Shown here piece after piece: positions 40,886 through 54,232 of a stretch of 64,000 nt of DNA. The position numbers were made by a program, and so were the translations under genes. Origin of the DNA: Euonymus europaeus (lineage: Eukaryota > Streptophyta > Magnoliopsida > Celastrales > Celastraceae); contig OY756965.1 in the NCBI GenBank assembly GCA_963580455.1, positions 9,560,501 through 9,624,500 of the forward strand, in the 5' to 3' direction. How positions within the stretch are numbered: position 1 is the first letter of the stretch; every line of letters begins with the position of its first letter. The notes below the pieces were generated by a model. The model saw nothing but the letters and a program-made list of their open reading frames with translations. It was not told where the DNA came from and did not search any database.

Positions 40886-43800
40886 TTGTTCTTCTATGTC
40901 CAATGTTACGAGTATAAGCTTCGTAGATTATTTCGATGACAAAACACCAACTTTCTATGACAAATGGACAAAACCGTTAATAGCTCCTCCATATAGAGAG
41001 TTGAGCAACTTCGGACCATCAAAGTTGCTCGGTATACAATTTTTATTGTTCTTCTATGTCCAATTTAACGAGTATAAGCTTTCATTATTATTTCGATGCC
41101 AAAACACCACTTTCTATGATAAATGGACAAAACCGTTAAAAGATCCCAAATAGAGAGAGTTGAGCAACTTCGGACCATCAAAGTTGCTCGGTGTACACTT
41201 TTTATTGTTCTTCTATGTCCAATTTTACGAGTATAAGCTTCCGAGATTATTTTGATGCCAAAACACCAACTTTCTATGACAAATGGACAAAACCATTAAA
41301 AGCTCCTCCATATAGAGAGCTGAGCAACTTCGGACCATCAAAGTTACTCGGTGTACACTTTTTATTGTTCTTCTATGTCCAATATTACGAGTATAAGCTT
41401 TGTAGATTATTTCGATGCCAAAACAACAACTTTCTATTACAAATGGACAAAACCGTTAAAAGCTCATCCATAGAGAGAGTTGAGCAACTTCGGACTATCA
41501 AAGTTGTTCGGTGTACACTTTTTATTGTTCTTCTATGTCAAATTTTACGAGTATAAGCTTCGTAGATTATTTCGATGCCAAAACAACAACTTTCTATTAC
41601 AAATCGACAAAACCGTTAAAAGCTCCTCCATATAGAGAGTTGAGCAACTTCGGACCATCAAAGTTACTCGGTGTACACTTTTTATTGTTCTTCTATGTCC
41701 AATCTTACGAGTATACGCTTCGTAGATTATTTCGATGCCAAAACAACAACTTTCTATTACAAATGGACAAAACCGTTAAAAGCTCCTCTATAGAGAGAGT
41801 TGAGCAACTTCGGACCATCAAAGTTACTCGGTGTACACTTTTTATTGTTCTTCTATGTCCAATTTTACGAGTATAAGGGTTCGTTATTATTTCGATGGCA
41901 AAACAACAACTTCTATGACAAATGGACAAAACCGTTAAAAGCTCTCAAATAGAGAGAGTTGAGCAACTTCGGACCATCAAAGTTGCTCAATGTACACTTT
42001 TTTTTAATCTTCTATGTTCAATGTTACGAGTATAAACTTCGTAGATTATTTCGATGCCAAAACAACAACTTTCTATTACAAATGGACAAAACCGTAAAAA
42101 GCTCCTCTATAGAGAGAGTTGAGCAACTTTGGACCATCAAAGTTGCTCGGTGTACACTTTTATTGTTCTTTTATGTCAAATTTTATGAGTATAAGATTCC
42201 GATATTTTTTCGATTCCAAAACACCAACTTTCTATGACAAATGGACAAAACCATTAAAAGCTCCTCCATATAGAGAGTTGAGCAACTTCGGACCATCAAA
42301 GTTACTCGGTGTACACTTTTTATTGTTCTTCTATGTCCAATCTTACGAGTATACGCTTCGTAGATTATTTCGATGCCAAAACAACAACTTTCTATTACAA
42401 ATGGACAAAACCGTTAAAAGCTCCTTCATATAGAGAGTTGAGCAACTTCGAACCATCAAAGTTACTCGGTGTACACTTTTTGTTGTTCTTCTATGCCCAA
42501 TGTTACGAGTATACGCTTCGTAGATTATTTCGATGCCAAAACAACAACTTTCTATTACAAATGGACAAAACCGTTAAAAGCTTCTCTATAGAGAGAGTTG
42601 AGCAATTTCGGACCATCAAAGTTGCTCGGTGTACACTTTTTATTGTTCTTCTATGTCCAATTTTACGAGTATAAGGGTTCGTTATTATTTCGATGGCAAA
42701 ACAACAACTTCTATGACAAATGGACAAAACCGTTAAAAGCTCTCAAATAGAGAGAGTTGAGCAACTTCGGACCATCAAAGTTGCTCAATGTACACTTTTT
42801 TTTAATCTTCTATGTTCAATGTTACGAGTATAAACTTCGTAGATTATTTCGATGCCAAAACAACAACTTTCTATTACAAATGGACAAAACCGTAAAAAGC
42901 TCCTCTATAGAGAGAGTTGAGCAACTTTGGACCATCAAAGTTGCTCGGTGTACACTTTTATTGTTCTTTTATGTCAAATTTTATGAGTATAAGATTCCGA
43001 TATTTTTTCGATTCCAAAACACCAACTTTCTATGACAAATGGACAAAACCATTAAAAGCTCCTCCATATAGAGAGCTGAGCAACTTCGGACCATCAAAGT
43101 TACTCGGTGTACACTTTTTATTGTTCTTCTATGTCCAATGTTACGAGTATAAGCTTCGTAGATTATTTCGATGCCAAAACAACAACTTTCTATTACAAAT
43201 GGACAAAACCGTTAAAAGCTCCTCCATAGAGAGAGTTGAGCAACTTCGGACTATCAAAGTTGCTCGGTGTACACTTTTTATTGTTCTTCTATGTCCAATT
43301 TTACGAGTATAAGCTTCGTAGATTATTTCGATGCCAAATCAACAACTTTCTATTACAAATCGACAAAACCGTTAAAAGCTCCTCCATATAGAGAGTTGAG
43401 CAACTTCGGACCATCAAAGTTACTCGGTGTACACTTTTTATTGTTCTTCTATGTCCAATGTTACGAGTATACGCTTCGTAGATTATTTCGATGCCAAAAC
43501 AACAACTTTCTATTACAAATGGACAAAACCGTTAAAAGCTCCTCTATGGAGAGAGTTGAGCAACTTCGGACCATCAAAGTTGCTCGGTGTACACTTTTTA
43601 TTGTTCTTCTATGTCCAATGTTACGAGTATAAGCTTCGTAGATTATTTCGATGCCAAAACACCAACTTTCTATGACAAATGGACAAAACCGTTAATAGCT
43701 CCTCCATATAGAGAGTTGAGCAACTTCGGACCATCAAAGTTGCTCGGTATACAATTTTTATTGTTCTTCTATGTCCAATTTAACGAGTATAAGCTTTCAT

Positions 43801-44512
43801 TATTATTTCGATGCCAAAACACCACTTTCTATGATAAATGGACAAAACCGTTAAAAGATCCCAAATAGAGAGAGTTGAGCAACTTCGGACCATCAAAGTT
43901 GCTCGGTGTACACTTTTTATTGTTCTTCTATGTCCAATTTTACGAGTATAAGCTTCCGAGATTATTTTGATGCCAAAACACCAACTTTCTATGACAAATG
44001 GACAAAACCATTAAAAGCTCCTCTATATAGAGAGCTGAGCAACTTCGGACCATCAAAGTTACTCGGTGTACACTTTTTATTGTTCTTCTATGTCCAATGT
44101 TACGAGTATAAGCTTCGTAGATTATTTCGATGCCAAAACAACAACTTTCTATTACAAATGGACAAAACCGTTAAAAGCCCCTCCATAGAGAGAGTTGAGC
44201 AACTTCGGACTATCAAAGTTGCTCGGTGTACACTTTTTATTGTTCTTCTATGTCCAATTTTACGAGTATAAGCTTCGTAGATTATTTCGATGCCAAAACA
44301 ACAACTTTCTATTACAAATCGACAAAACCGTTAAAAGTTCCTCCATATAGAGAGTTGAGCAACTTCGGACCATCAAAGTTACTCGGTGTACACTTTTTAT
44401 TGTTCTTCTATGTCCACTGTTACGAGTATACGCTTCGTAGATTATTTCGATGCCAAAACAACAACTTTCTATTACAAATGGACAAAACCGTTAAAAGCTC
44501 CTCTATGGAGAG

Positions 44513-44549
44513 AGTTGAGCAACTTCGGACGCTCGGTGTACACTTTTTA
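44513..44549 (+). repeat. 10-bp deletion in the dyad loop, copy 2
   Basis: This is the same junction as at 40,866 (cttcggac then gctcgg at 44,530/44,531). Because both copies of the 3664-bp HOR have it, the deletion arose before the HOR was duplicated. Confidence 0.9.
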
Positions 44550-45259
44550 TTGTTCTTCTATGTCCAATGTTACGAGTATAAGCTTCGTAGATTATTTCGA
44601 TGACAAAACACCAACTTTCTATGACAAATGGACAAAACCGTTAATAGCTCCTCCATATAGAGAGTTGAGCAACTTCGGACCATCAAAGTTGCTCGGTATA
44701 CAATTTTTATTGTTCTTCTATGTCCAATTTAACGAGTATAAGCTTTCATTATTATTTCGATGCCAAAACACCACTTTCTATGATAAATGGACAAAACCGT
44801 TAAAAGATCCCAAATAGAGAGAGTTGAGCAACTTCGGACCATCAAAGTTGCTCGGTGTACACTTTTTATTGTTCTTCTATGTCCAATTTTACGAGTATAA
44901 GCTTCCGAGATTATTTTGATGCCAAAACACCAACTTTCTATGACAAATGGACAAAACCATTAAAAGCTCCTCCATATAGAGAGCTGAGCAACTTCGGACC
45001 ATCAAAGTTACTCGGTGTACACTTTTTATTGTTCTTCTATGTCCAATATTACGAGTATAAGCTTTGTAGATTATTTCGATGCCAAAACAACAACTTTCTA
45101 TTACAAATGGACAAAACCGTTAAAAGCTCCTCCATAGAGAGAGTTGAGCAACTTCGGACTATCAAAGTTGTTCGGTGTACACTTTTTATTGTTCTTCTAT
45201 GTCAAATTTTACGAGTATAAGCTTCGTAGATTATTTCGATGCCAAAACAACAACTTTCT

Positions 45260-47270
45260 ATTACAAATCGACAAAACCGTTAAAAGCTCCTCCATATAGA
45301 GAGTTGAGCAACTTCGGACCATCAAAGTTACTCGGTGTACACTTTTTATTGTTCTTCTATGTCCAATCTTACGAGTATACGCTTCGTAGATTATTTCGAT
45401 GCCAAAACAACAACTTTCTATTACAAATGGACAAAACCGTTAAAAGCTCCTCTATGGAGAGAGTTGAGCAACTTCGGACCATCAAAGTTGCTCGGTGTAC
45501 ACTTTTTATTGTTCTTCTATGTCCAATATTACGAGTATAAGCTTCGTAGATTATTTCGACGCCAAAACAACAACTTTCTATTACAAATGGACAAAACCGT
45601 TGAAAGCTCCTCCATATAGATAGTTGAGCAACTTCGGACCATCAAAGTTACTCGGCGAACACTTTTTATTGTTCTTCTATGCCCAATGTTACGAGTATAC
45701 GCTTCGTAGATTATTTCGATGCCAAAACAACAACTTTCTATTACAAATGGACAAAACCGTTAAAAGCTCCTCTATAGAGAGAGTTGAGCAACTTTGGACC
45801 ATCAAAGTTGCTCGGTGTACACTTTTTATTGTTCTTTTATGTCAAATTTTATGAATATAAGATTCCGATATTTTTTCGTTTCCAAAACACCAACTTTCTA
45901 TGACAAATGGACAAAACCATTAAAAGCTCCTACATATAGAGAGTTGAGCAACTTCGGACCATCAAAGTTGCTCAATGTACACTTTTTTTTAATCTTTTAT
46001 GTTCAATGTTACGAGTATAAACTTCGTAGATTATTTCGATGCCAAAACAACAACTTTCTATTACAAATTGGCAAAACCGTTAAAAGCTCCTCTATAGAGA
46101 GAGTTGAGCAACTTTGGACCATCAAAGTTGCTCGGTGTACACTTTTTATTGTTATTTTATGTCAAATTTTATGAGTATAAGATTCCGATATTTTTTCGAT
46201 TCCAAAACACCAAATTTCTATGACAAATGGACAAAACCATTAAAAGCTCCTCCATATAGAGAGTTGAGCAACTTCGGACCATCAAAGTTACTCGGTGTAC
46301 ACTTTTTATTGTTCTTCTATGTCCAATCTTACGAGTATACGCTTCGTAGATTATTTCGATGCCAAAACAACAACTTTCTATTACAAATGGACAAAACCGT
46401 TAAAAGCTCCTCTATGGAGAGAGTTGAGCAACTTCGGACCATCAAAGTTGCTCGGTGTACACTTTTTATTGTTCTTCTATGTCCAATATTACGAGTATAA
46501 GCTTCGTAGATTATTTCGACGCCAAAACAACAACTTTCTATTACAAATGGACAAAACCGTTGAAAGCTCCTCCATATAGATAGTTGAGCAACTTCGGACC
46601 ATCAAAGTTACTCGGCGAACACTTTTTATTGTTCTTCTATGCCCAATGTTACGAGTATACGCTTCGTAGATTATTTCGATGCCAAAACAACAACTTTCTA
46701 TTACAAATGGACAAAACCGTTAAAAGCTCCTCTATAGAGAGAGTTGAGCAACTTTGGACGATCAAAGTTGCTCGGTGTACACTTTTTATTGTTCTTTTAT
46801 GTCAAATTTTATGAATATAAGATTCCGATATTTTTTCGATTCCAAAACACCAACTTTCTATGACAAATGGACAAAACCATTAAAAGCTCCTCCATATAGA
46901 GAGTTGAGCAACTTCGGACCATCAAAGTTGCTCAATGTACACTTTTTTTTAATCTTTTATGTTCAATGTTACGAGTATAAACTTCGTAGATTATTTCGAT
47001 GCCAAAACAACAACTTTCTATTACAAATTGGCAAAACCGTTAAAAGCTCCTCTATAGAGAGAGTTGAGCAACTTTGGACCATCAAAGTTGCTCGGTGTAC
47101 ACTTTTTATTGTTATTTTATGTCAAATTTTATGAGTATAAGATTCCGATATTTTTTCGATTCCAAAACACCAAATTTCTATGACAAATGGACAAAACCAT
47201 TAAAAGCTCCTCCATATAGAGAGTTGAGCAACTTCGGACCATCAAAGTTACTCGGTGTACACTTTTTATT
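45260..47270 (+). repeat. 6-mer HOR, 960-bp period, two copies
   Basis: About 45,260-46,219 and 46,220-47,179 match at an offset of exactly 960. Shared markers are ccaatcttacg, ccaatattacg, gatagttgagc, ctcggcgaacac, aaattggcaaaacc and gttattttatgtc. The copies differ by single bases, including ttttcgtttcc against ttttcgattcc, ctacatatag against ctccatatag and ggaccatc against ggacgatc. The unit carries two class f monomers. It overlaps the end of the 3664-bp HOR, from which it appears to be derived. Confidence 0.9.
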
Positions 47271-47730
47271 GTTCTTCTATGTCCAATGTTACGAGTATAA
47301 GATTCGTAGATTATTTCGATGCCAAAACAACAACTTTCTATTACAAATGGACAAAACCGTTAAAAGCTCCTCCATAGAGAGAGTTGAGCAACTTCGGACT
47401 ATCAAAGTTGCTCGGTGTACACTTTTTATTGTTCTTCTATGTCCAATTTTACGAGTATAAGCTTCGTAGATTATTTCGATACAAAACAACAACTTTCTAT
47501 GACAAATGGACAAAACCGTTAAAAGCCCCTCCATATAGAGAGTTGAGCAACTTGGGACCATCAAAGTTGCTCGGTGTACACTTTTCATTGTTCTTCTATG
47601 TCCAATTTTACGAGTATAAGGTTTCGTTATTATTTCGATGACAAAACAACAACTTCTATGACAAATGGACAAAACCGTTAGAGGCTCGCAAATAGAGAGT
47701 TGAGCAACTTCGGACAATCAAAGTTGCTCG
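47270..47730 (+). repeat. Transition into the 14-mer HOR, with a 316-bp dimer repeat
   Basis: Two-monomer blocks starting near 47,384 and 47,700 repeat at 316 bp, shortened by box-C deletions. The first has tttcgatacaaaac and the second tttcgatgcaaaac, each with a base missing relative to tttcgatgccaaaac. Both are followed by class d monomers with cgatgacaaaac. The second block is the phase that starts the 2230-bp HOR. Confidence 0.75.
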
Positions 47731-50700
47731 GTGTACACTTTTTATTGTTCTTCTATGTCCAATTTTACGAGTATAAGCTTCGTAGATTATTTCGATGCAA
47801 AACAACAACTTTCTATGACAAATGGACAAAACCGTTAAAAGCCCCTCCATATAGAGAGTTGAGCAACTTGGGACCATCAAAGTTGCTCGGTGTACACTTT
47901 ATATTGTTCTTCTATGTCCAATTTTACGAGTATAAGGTTTCGTTATTATTTCGATGACAAAACAACAACTTCTATGACAAATGGACAAAACCGTTAAAAG
48001 CTCCCAAATAGAGAGAGTTGAGCAATTTCGGACCATCAAAGTTGCTCGGTGTACACTTTTATTGTTCTTCTATGTTCAATTTTACGAGTATAAGGTTTCG
48101 TTTTTATTTCGATGCCAAAACAACAACTTCTATGACAAATGGACAAAACCGTTAAAAGCTCCCAAATAGAGAGAGTTGAGCAATTTCGGACCATCAAAGT
48201 TGCTCGGTGTACACTTTTTATTGTTCTTCTATGTCCAATTTTACAAGTATAAGCTTCGTAGATTATTTCGATGCCAAAACACCAACTTTCTATGACAAAT
48301 GGACAAAACCATTAGAGGCTCCCAAATAGAGATTTGAGCAACTTCGGACCATCAAAGTTGCTCGGTGTACACTTTTTATTGTTCTTCAATGTCCAATTTT
48401 ACGAGTATAAGCTTCGTAAATTATTTCGATGCCAAAACAACAAATTTCTATTACAAATGGACAAAACCGTTAAAAGCTCCTCCATATAGAGAGTTGAGCA
48501 ACTTCGGAACATCAAAGTTACTCGGTGTACACTTTTTATTATTCTTCTATGCCCAATGTTACGAGTATACGCTTCGTAGATTATTTCGATGCCAAAACAA
48601 CAACTTTCTATTACAAATGGACAAAACCGTTAAAAGCTCCTCTATAGAGAGAGTTGAGCAATTTCGGACCATCAAAGTTGCTCGGTGTACACTTTTTATT
48701 GTTCTTCTATGTCCAATTTTACGAGTATAAGGGTTCGTTATTATTTCGATGCCAAAACAACAACTTCTATGACAAATGGACAAAACCGTTAAAAGCTCCC
48801 AAATAGAGAGAGTTGAGCAATTTCGGACCATCAAAGTTGCTCGGTGTACACTTTTTATTGTTCTTTTATGTCAAATTTTATGAGTATAAGATTCCGATAT
48901 TTTTTCGATTCCAAAACACCAACTTTCAATGACAAATGGACAAAACCATTAAAAGCTCCTCCATATAGAGAGTTGAGCAACTTCGGACCATCAAAGTTGC
49001 TCAATGTACACTTTTTTTTAATCTTCTATGTTCAATGTTACGAGTATAAACTTCGTAGATTATTTCGATGCCAAAACAACAAGTTTCTATTACAATTGGA
49101 CAAAACCGTTAAAAGCTCCTCTATAAAGAGAGTTGAGCAACTTTGAACCATCAAAGTTGCTCGGTGTACACTTTTTATTGTTCTTTTATGTCAAATTTTA
49201 TGAGTATAAGATTCCGATATTTTTTCGATTCCAAAACACCAACTTTCTATGACAAATGGACAAAACCATTAAAAGCTCCTCCATATAGAGAGCTGAGCAA
49301 CTTCGGACCATCAAAGTTACTCGGTGTACACTTTTTATTGTTCTTCTATGTCCAATGTTACGAGTATAAGCTTCGTAGATTATTTCGATGCCAAAACAAC
49401 AACTTTCTATTACAAATGGACAAAACCGTTAAAAGCTCCTCGATAGAGAGAGTTGAGCAACTTCGGACTATCAAAGTTGCTCGGTGTACACTTTTTATTG
49501 TTCTTCTATGTCCAATTTTACGAGTATAAGCTTCGTAGATTATTTCGATGCCAAAACACCAACTTTCTATGACAAATGGACAAAACCGTTAGAGGCTCGC
49601 AAATAGAGAGTTGAACAACTTCGGACAATCAAAGTTGCTCGGTGTACACTTTTTATTGTTCTTCTATGTCCAATTTTACGAGTATAAGCTTCGTAGATTA
49701 TTTCGATGCCAAAACAACAACTTTCTATGACAAATGGACAAAACCGTTAAAAGCCCCTCCATATAGAGAGTTGAGCAACTTGGGACCATCAAAGTTGCTC
49801 GGTGTACACTTTTCATTGTTCTTCTATGTCCAATTTTACGAGTATAAGGTTTCGTTATCATTTCGATGCCAAAACAACAACTTCTATGACAAATGGACAA
49901 AACCGTTAAAAGCTCCCAAATAGAGAGAGTTGAGCAATTTCGGACCATCAAAGTTGCTCGGTGTACACTTTTTATTGTTCTTCTATGTCCAATTTTACGA
50001 GTATAAGCTTCGTAGATTATTTCGATGCAAAACAACAACTTTCTATGACAAATGGACAAAACCGTTTAAAGCCCCTCCATATAGAGAGTTGAGCAACTTG
50101 GGACCATCAAAGTTGCTCGGTGTACACTTTATATTGTTCTTCTCTGTCCAATTTTACGAGTATAAGGTTTCGTTATTATTTCGATGCCAAAACAACAACT
50201 TCTATGACAAATGGACAAAACCGTTAAAAGCTCCCAAATAGAGAGAGTTGAGCAATTTTGGACCATCAAAGTTGCTCGGTGTACACTTTTATTGTTCTTC
50301 TATGTTCAATTTTACGAGTATAAGGTTTCGTTTTTATTTCGATGCCAAAACAACAACTTCTATGAAAAATGGACAAAACCGTTAAAAGCTCCCAAATAGA
50401 GAGAGTTGAGCAATTTCGGACCATCAAAGTTGCTCGGTGTACACTTTTTATCGTTCTTCTATGTCCAATTTTACAAGTATAAGCTTCGTAGATTATTTCG
50501 ATGCCAAAACACCAACTTTCTATGACAAATGGACAAAACCGTTAGAGGCTCCCAAATAGAGATTTGAGCAACTTCGGACCATCAAAGTTGCTCGGTGTAC
50601 ACTTTTTATTGTTCTTCAATGTCCAATTTTACGAGTATAAGCTTCGTAAATTATTTCGATGCCAAAACAACAAATTTCTATTACAAATGGACAAAACCGT

Positions 50701-53700
50701 TAAAAGCTCCTCCATATAGAGAGTTGAGCAACTTCGGAACATCAAAGTTACTCGGTGTACACTTTTTATTATTCTTCTATGCCCAATGTTACGAGTATAC
50801 GCTTCGTAGATTATTTCGATGCCAAAACAACAACTTTCTATTACAAATGGACAAAACCGTTAAAAGCTCCTCTATAGAGAGAGTTGAGCAATTTCGGACC
50901 ATCAAAGTTGCTCGGTGTACACTTTTTATTGTTCTTCTATGTCCAATTTTACGAGTATAAGGGTTCGTTATTATTTCGATGCCAAAACAACAACTTCTAT
51001 GACAAATGGACAAAACCGTTAAAAGCTCCCAAATAGAGAGAGTTGAGCAATTTCGGACCATCAAAGTTGCTCGGTGTACACTTTTTATTGTTCTTTTATG
51101 TCAAATTTTATGAGTATAAGATTCCGATATTTTTTCGATTCCAAAACACCAACTTTCTATGACAAATGGACAAAACCATTAAAAGCTCCTCCATATAGAG
51201 AGTTGAGCAACTTCGGACCATCAAAGTTACTCGGTGTACACTTTTTATTGTTCTTCTATGTCCAATGTTACGAGTATAAGCTTCGTAGATTATTTCGATG
51301 CCAAAACAACAACTTTCTATTACAAATGGACAAAACCGTTAAAAGCTCCTCTATAGAGAGAGTTGAGCAACTTTGGACCATCAAAGTTGCTCGGTGTACA
51401 CTTTTTATTGTTCTTTTATGTCAAATTTTATGAGTATAAGATTCCGATATTTTTTCGATTCCAAAACACCAACTTTCTATGACAAATGGACAAAACCATT
51501 AAAAGCTCCTCCATATAGAGAGCTGAGCAACTTCGGACCATCAAAGTTACTCGGTGTACACTTTTTATTGTTCTTCTATGTCCAATGTTACGAGTATAAG
51601 CTTCGTAGATTATTTCGATGCCAAAACAACAACTTTCTATTACAAATGGGCAAAACCGTTAAAAGCTCCTCCATAGAGAGAGTTGAGCAACTTCGGACTA
51701 TCAAAGTTGCTCGGTGTACACTTTTTATTGTTCTTCTATGTCCAATTTTACGAGTATAAGCTTCGTAGATTATTTCGATGCCAAAACACCAACTTTCTAT
51801 GACAAATGGACAAAACCGTTAGAGGCTCGCAAATAGAGAGTTGAACAACTTCGGACAATCAAAGTTGCTCGGTGTACACTTTTTATTGTTCTTCTATGTC
51901 CAATTTTACGAGTATAAGCTTCGTAGATTAGTTCGATGCCAAAACAACAACTTTCTATGACAAATGGACAAAACCATTAAAAGCCCCTCCATATAGAGAG
52001 TTGAGCAACTTGGGACCATCAAAGTTGCTCGGTGTACACTTTTCATTGTTCTTCTATGTCCAATTTTACGAGTATAAGGTTTCGTTATTATTTCGATGCC
52101 AAAACAACAACTTCTATGACAAATGGACAAAACCGTTAAAAGCTCCCAAATAGAGAGAGTTGAGCAATTTCGGACCATCAAAGTTGCTCGGTGTACACTT
52201 TTTATTGTTCTTCTATGTCCAATTTTACGAGTATAAGCTTCGTAGATTATTTCGATGCAAAACAACAACTTTCTATGACAAATGGACAAAACCGTTAAAA
52301 GCCCCTCCATATAGAGAGTTGAGCAACTTGGGACCATCAAAGTTGCTCGGTGTACACTTTATATTGTTCTTCTATGTCCAATTTTACGAGTATAAGGTTT
52401 CGTTATTATTTCGATGCCAAAACAACAACTTCTATGACAAATGGACAAAACCTTTAAAAGCTCCCAAATAGAGAGAGTTGAGCAATTTCGGACCATCAAA
52501 GTTGCTCGGTTTACACTTTTATTGTTCTTCTATGTTCAATTTTACGAGTATAAGGTTTCGTTTTTATTTCGATGCCAAAACAACAACTTCTATGACAAAT
52601 GGACAAAACTGTTAAAAGCTCCCAAATAGAGAGAGTTGAGCAATTTCGGACCATCAAAGTTGCTCGGTGTACACTTTTTATTGTTCTTCTATGTCCAATT
52701 TTACAAGTATAAGCTTCGTAGATTATTTCGATGCCAAAACACCAACTTTCTATGACAAATGGACAAAACCGTTAGAGGCTCCCAAATAGAGATTTGAGCA
52801 ACTTCGGAACATCAAAGTTGCTCGGTGTACACTTTTTATTGTTCTTCAATGTCCAATTTTACGAGTATAAGCTTCGTAAATTATTTCGATGCCAAAACAA
52901 CAACTTTCTATTACAAATGGACAAAACCGTTAAAAGCTCCTCCATATAGAGAGTTGAGCAACTTCGGAACATCAAAGTTACTCGGTGTACACTTTTTATT
53001 ATTCTTCTATGCCCAATGTTACGAGTATACGCTTCGTAGATTATTTCGATGCCAAAACAACAACTTTCTATTACAAATGGACAAAACCGTTAAAAGCTCC
53101 TCTATAGAGAGAGTTGAGCAATTTCGGACCATCAAAGTTGCTCGGTGTACACTTTTTATTGTTCTTCTATGTCCAATTTTACGAGTATAAGGGTTCGTTA
53201 TTATTTCGATGCCTAAACAACAACTTCTATGACAAATGGACAAAACCGTTAAAAGCTCCCAAATAGAGAGAGTTGAGCAATTTCGGACCATCAAAGTTGC
53301 TCGGTGTACACTTTTTATTGTTCTTTTATGTCAAATTTTATGAGTATAAGATTCCGATATTTTTTCGATTCCAAAACACCAACTTTCTATGACAAATGGA
53401 CAAAACCATTAAAAGCTCCTCCATATAGAGAGTTGAGCAACTTCGGACCATCAAAGTTGCTCAATGTACACTTTTTTTTAATCTTCTATATTCAATGTTA
53501 CGAGTATAAACTTCGTAGATTATTTCGATGCCAAAACAACAACTTTCTATTACAAATGGACAAAACCGTTAAAAGCTCCTCTATAGAGAGAGTTGAGCAA
53601 CTTTGGACCATCAAAGTTGCTCGGTGTACACTTTTTATTGTTCTTTTATGTCAAATTTTATGAGTATAAGATTCCGATATTTTTTCGATTCCAAAACACC

Positions 53701-54210
53701 AACTTTCTATGACAAATGGACAAAACCATTAAAAGCTCCTCCATATAGAGAGCTGAGCAACTTCGGACCATCAAAGTTACTCGGTGTACACTTTTTATTG
53801 TTCTTCTATGTCCAATGTTACGAGTATAAGCTTCGTAGATTATTTCGATGCCAAAACAACAACTTTCTATTACAAATGGACAAAACCGTTAAAAGCTCCT
53901 CCATAGAGAGAGTTGAGCAACTTCGGACTATCAAAGTTGCTCGGTGTACACTTTTTATTCTTCTTCTATGTCCAATTTTACGAGTATAAGCTTCGTAGAT
54001 TATTTCGATGCCAAAACACCAACTTTCTATGACAAATGGACAAAACCGTTAGAGGCTCGCAAATAGAGAGTTGAACAACTTCGGACAATCAAAGTTGCTC
54101 GGTGTACACTTTTTATTGTTCTTCTATGTCCAATTTTACGAGTATAAGCTTCGTAGATTATTTCGATGCCAAAACAACAACTTTCTATGACAAATGGACA
54201 AAACCGTTAA
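47730..54210 (+). repeat. 14-mer HOR, 2230-bp period, three copies
   Basis: Markers recur at 2230 bp. Tttcgatgcaaaac (missing a c) lies near 47.79, 50.02 and 52.25 kb. Gtacactttatattg lies near 47.89, 50.12 and 52.36 kb. Cttcaatgtcc lies near 48.39, 50.62 and 52.85 kb, cttcggaacatc near 48.5, 50.73 and 52.96 kb, and ttattattcttc near 48.54, 50.77 and 53.0 kb. Class f monomers lie near 48.87, 51.10 and 53.33 kb and again ~300 bp later. Copies start near 47,730, 49,960 and 52,190; the third breaks near 54,210. In copy 2 the monomer near 51.2-51.36 kb is a class a/h type where copies 1 and 3 have the gctcaatgtacac type. Confidence 0.9.
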
Positions 54211-54232
54211 AAGCCCCTCCATAGAGAGAGTT
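54073..54232 (+). repeat. Chimeric monomer at the end of the 14-mer HOR
   Basis: The unit begins gaacaacttcggacaatc, as in the 2230-bp HOR, and has its box B and C. It then ends agcccctccatagagagagtt and leads into a gagcaatttcgg monomer, where the other HOR copies have ccatatagagagtt and cttggg. It marks the breakpoint that ends the third 14-mer copy. Confidence 0.75.

Larger units (their letters stand above)
38700..45440 (+). repeat. 23-mer HOR, 3664-bp period, with nested repeats
   Basis: Markers recur at 3664 bp. Cttcgaacc lies near 38.78 and 42.45 kb. The shortened gtacacttttattg lies near 39.29 and 42.95 kb. A 10-bp loop deletion lies at 40,866 and 44,530, and the ccaatattacg plus agctttgtag monomer near 41.39 and 45.05 kb. 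Copy 1 is about 38,700-42,363; copy 2 runs to ~45,440 and is truncated. Nested inside are a 6-mer duplication (959 then 949 bp: near 39.60, 40.56 and 41.51 kb) and a 5-mer duplication (798 bp: near 41.7 and 42.5 kb). Confidence 0.88.
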
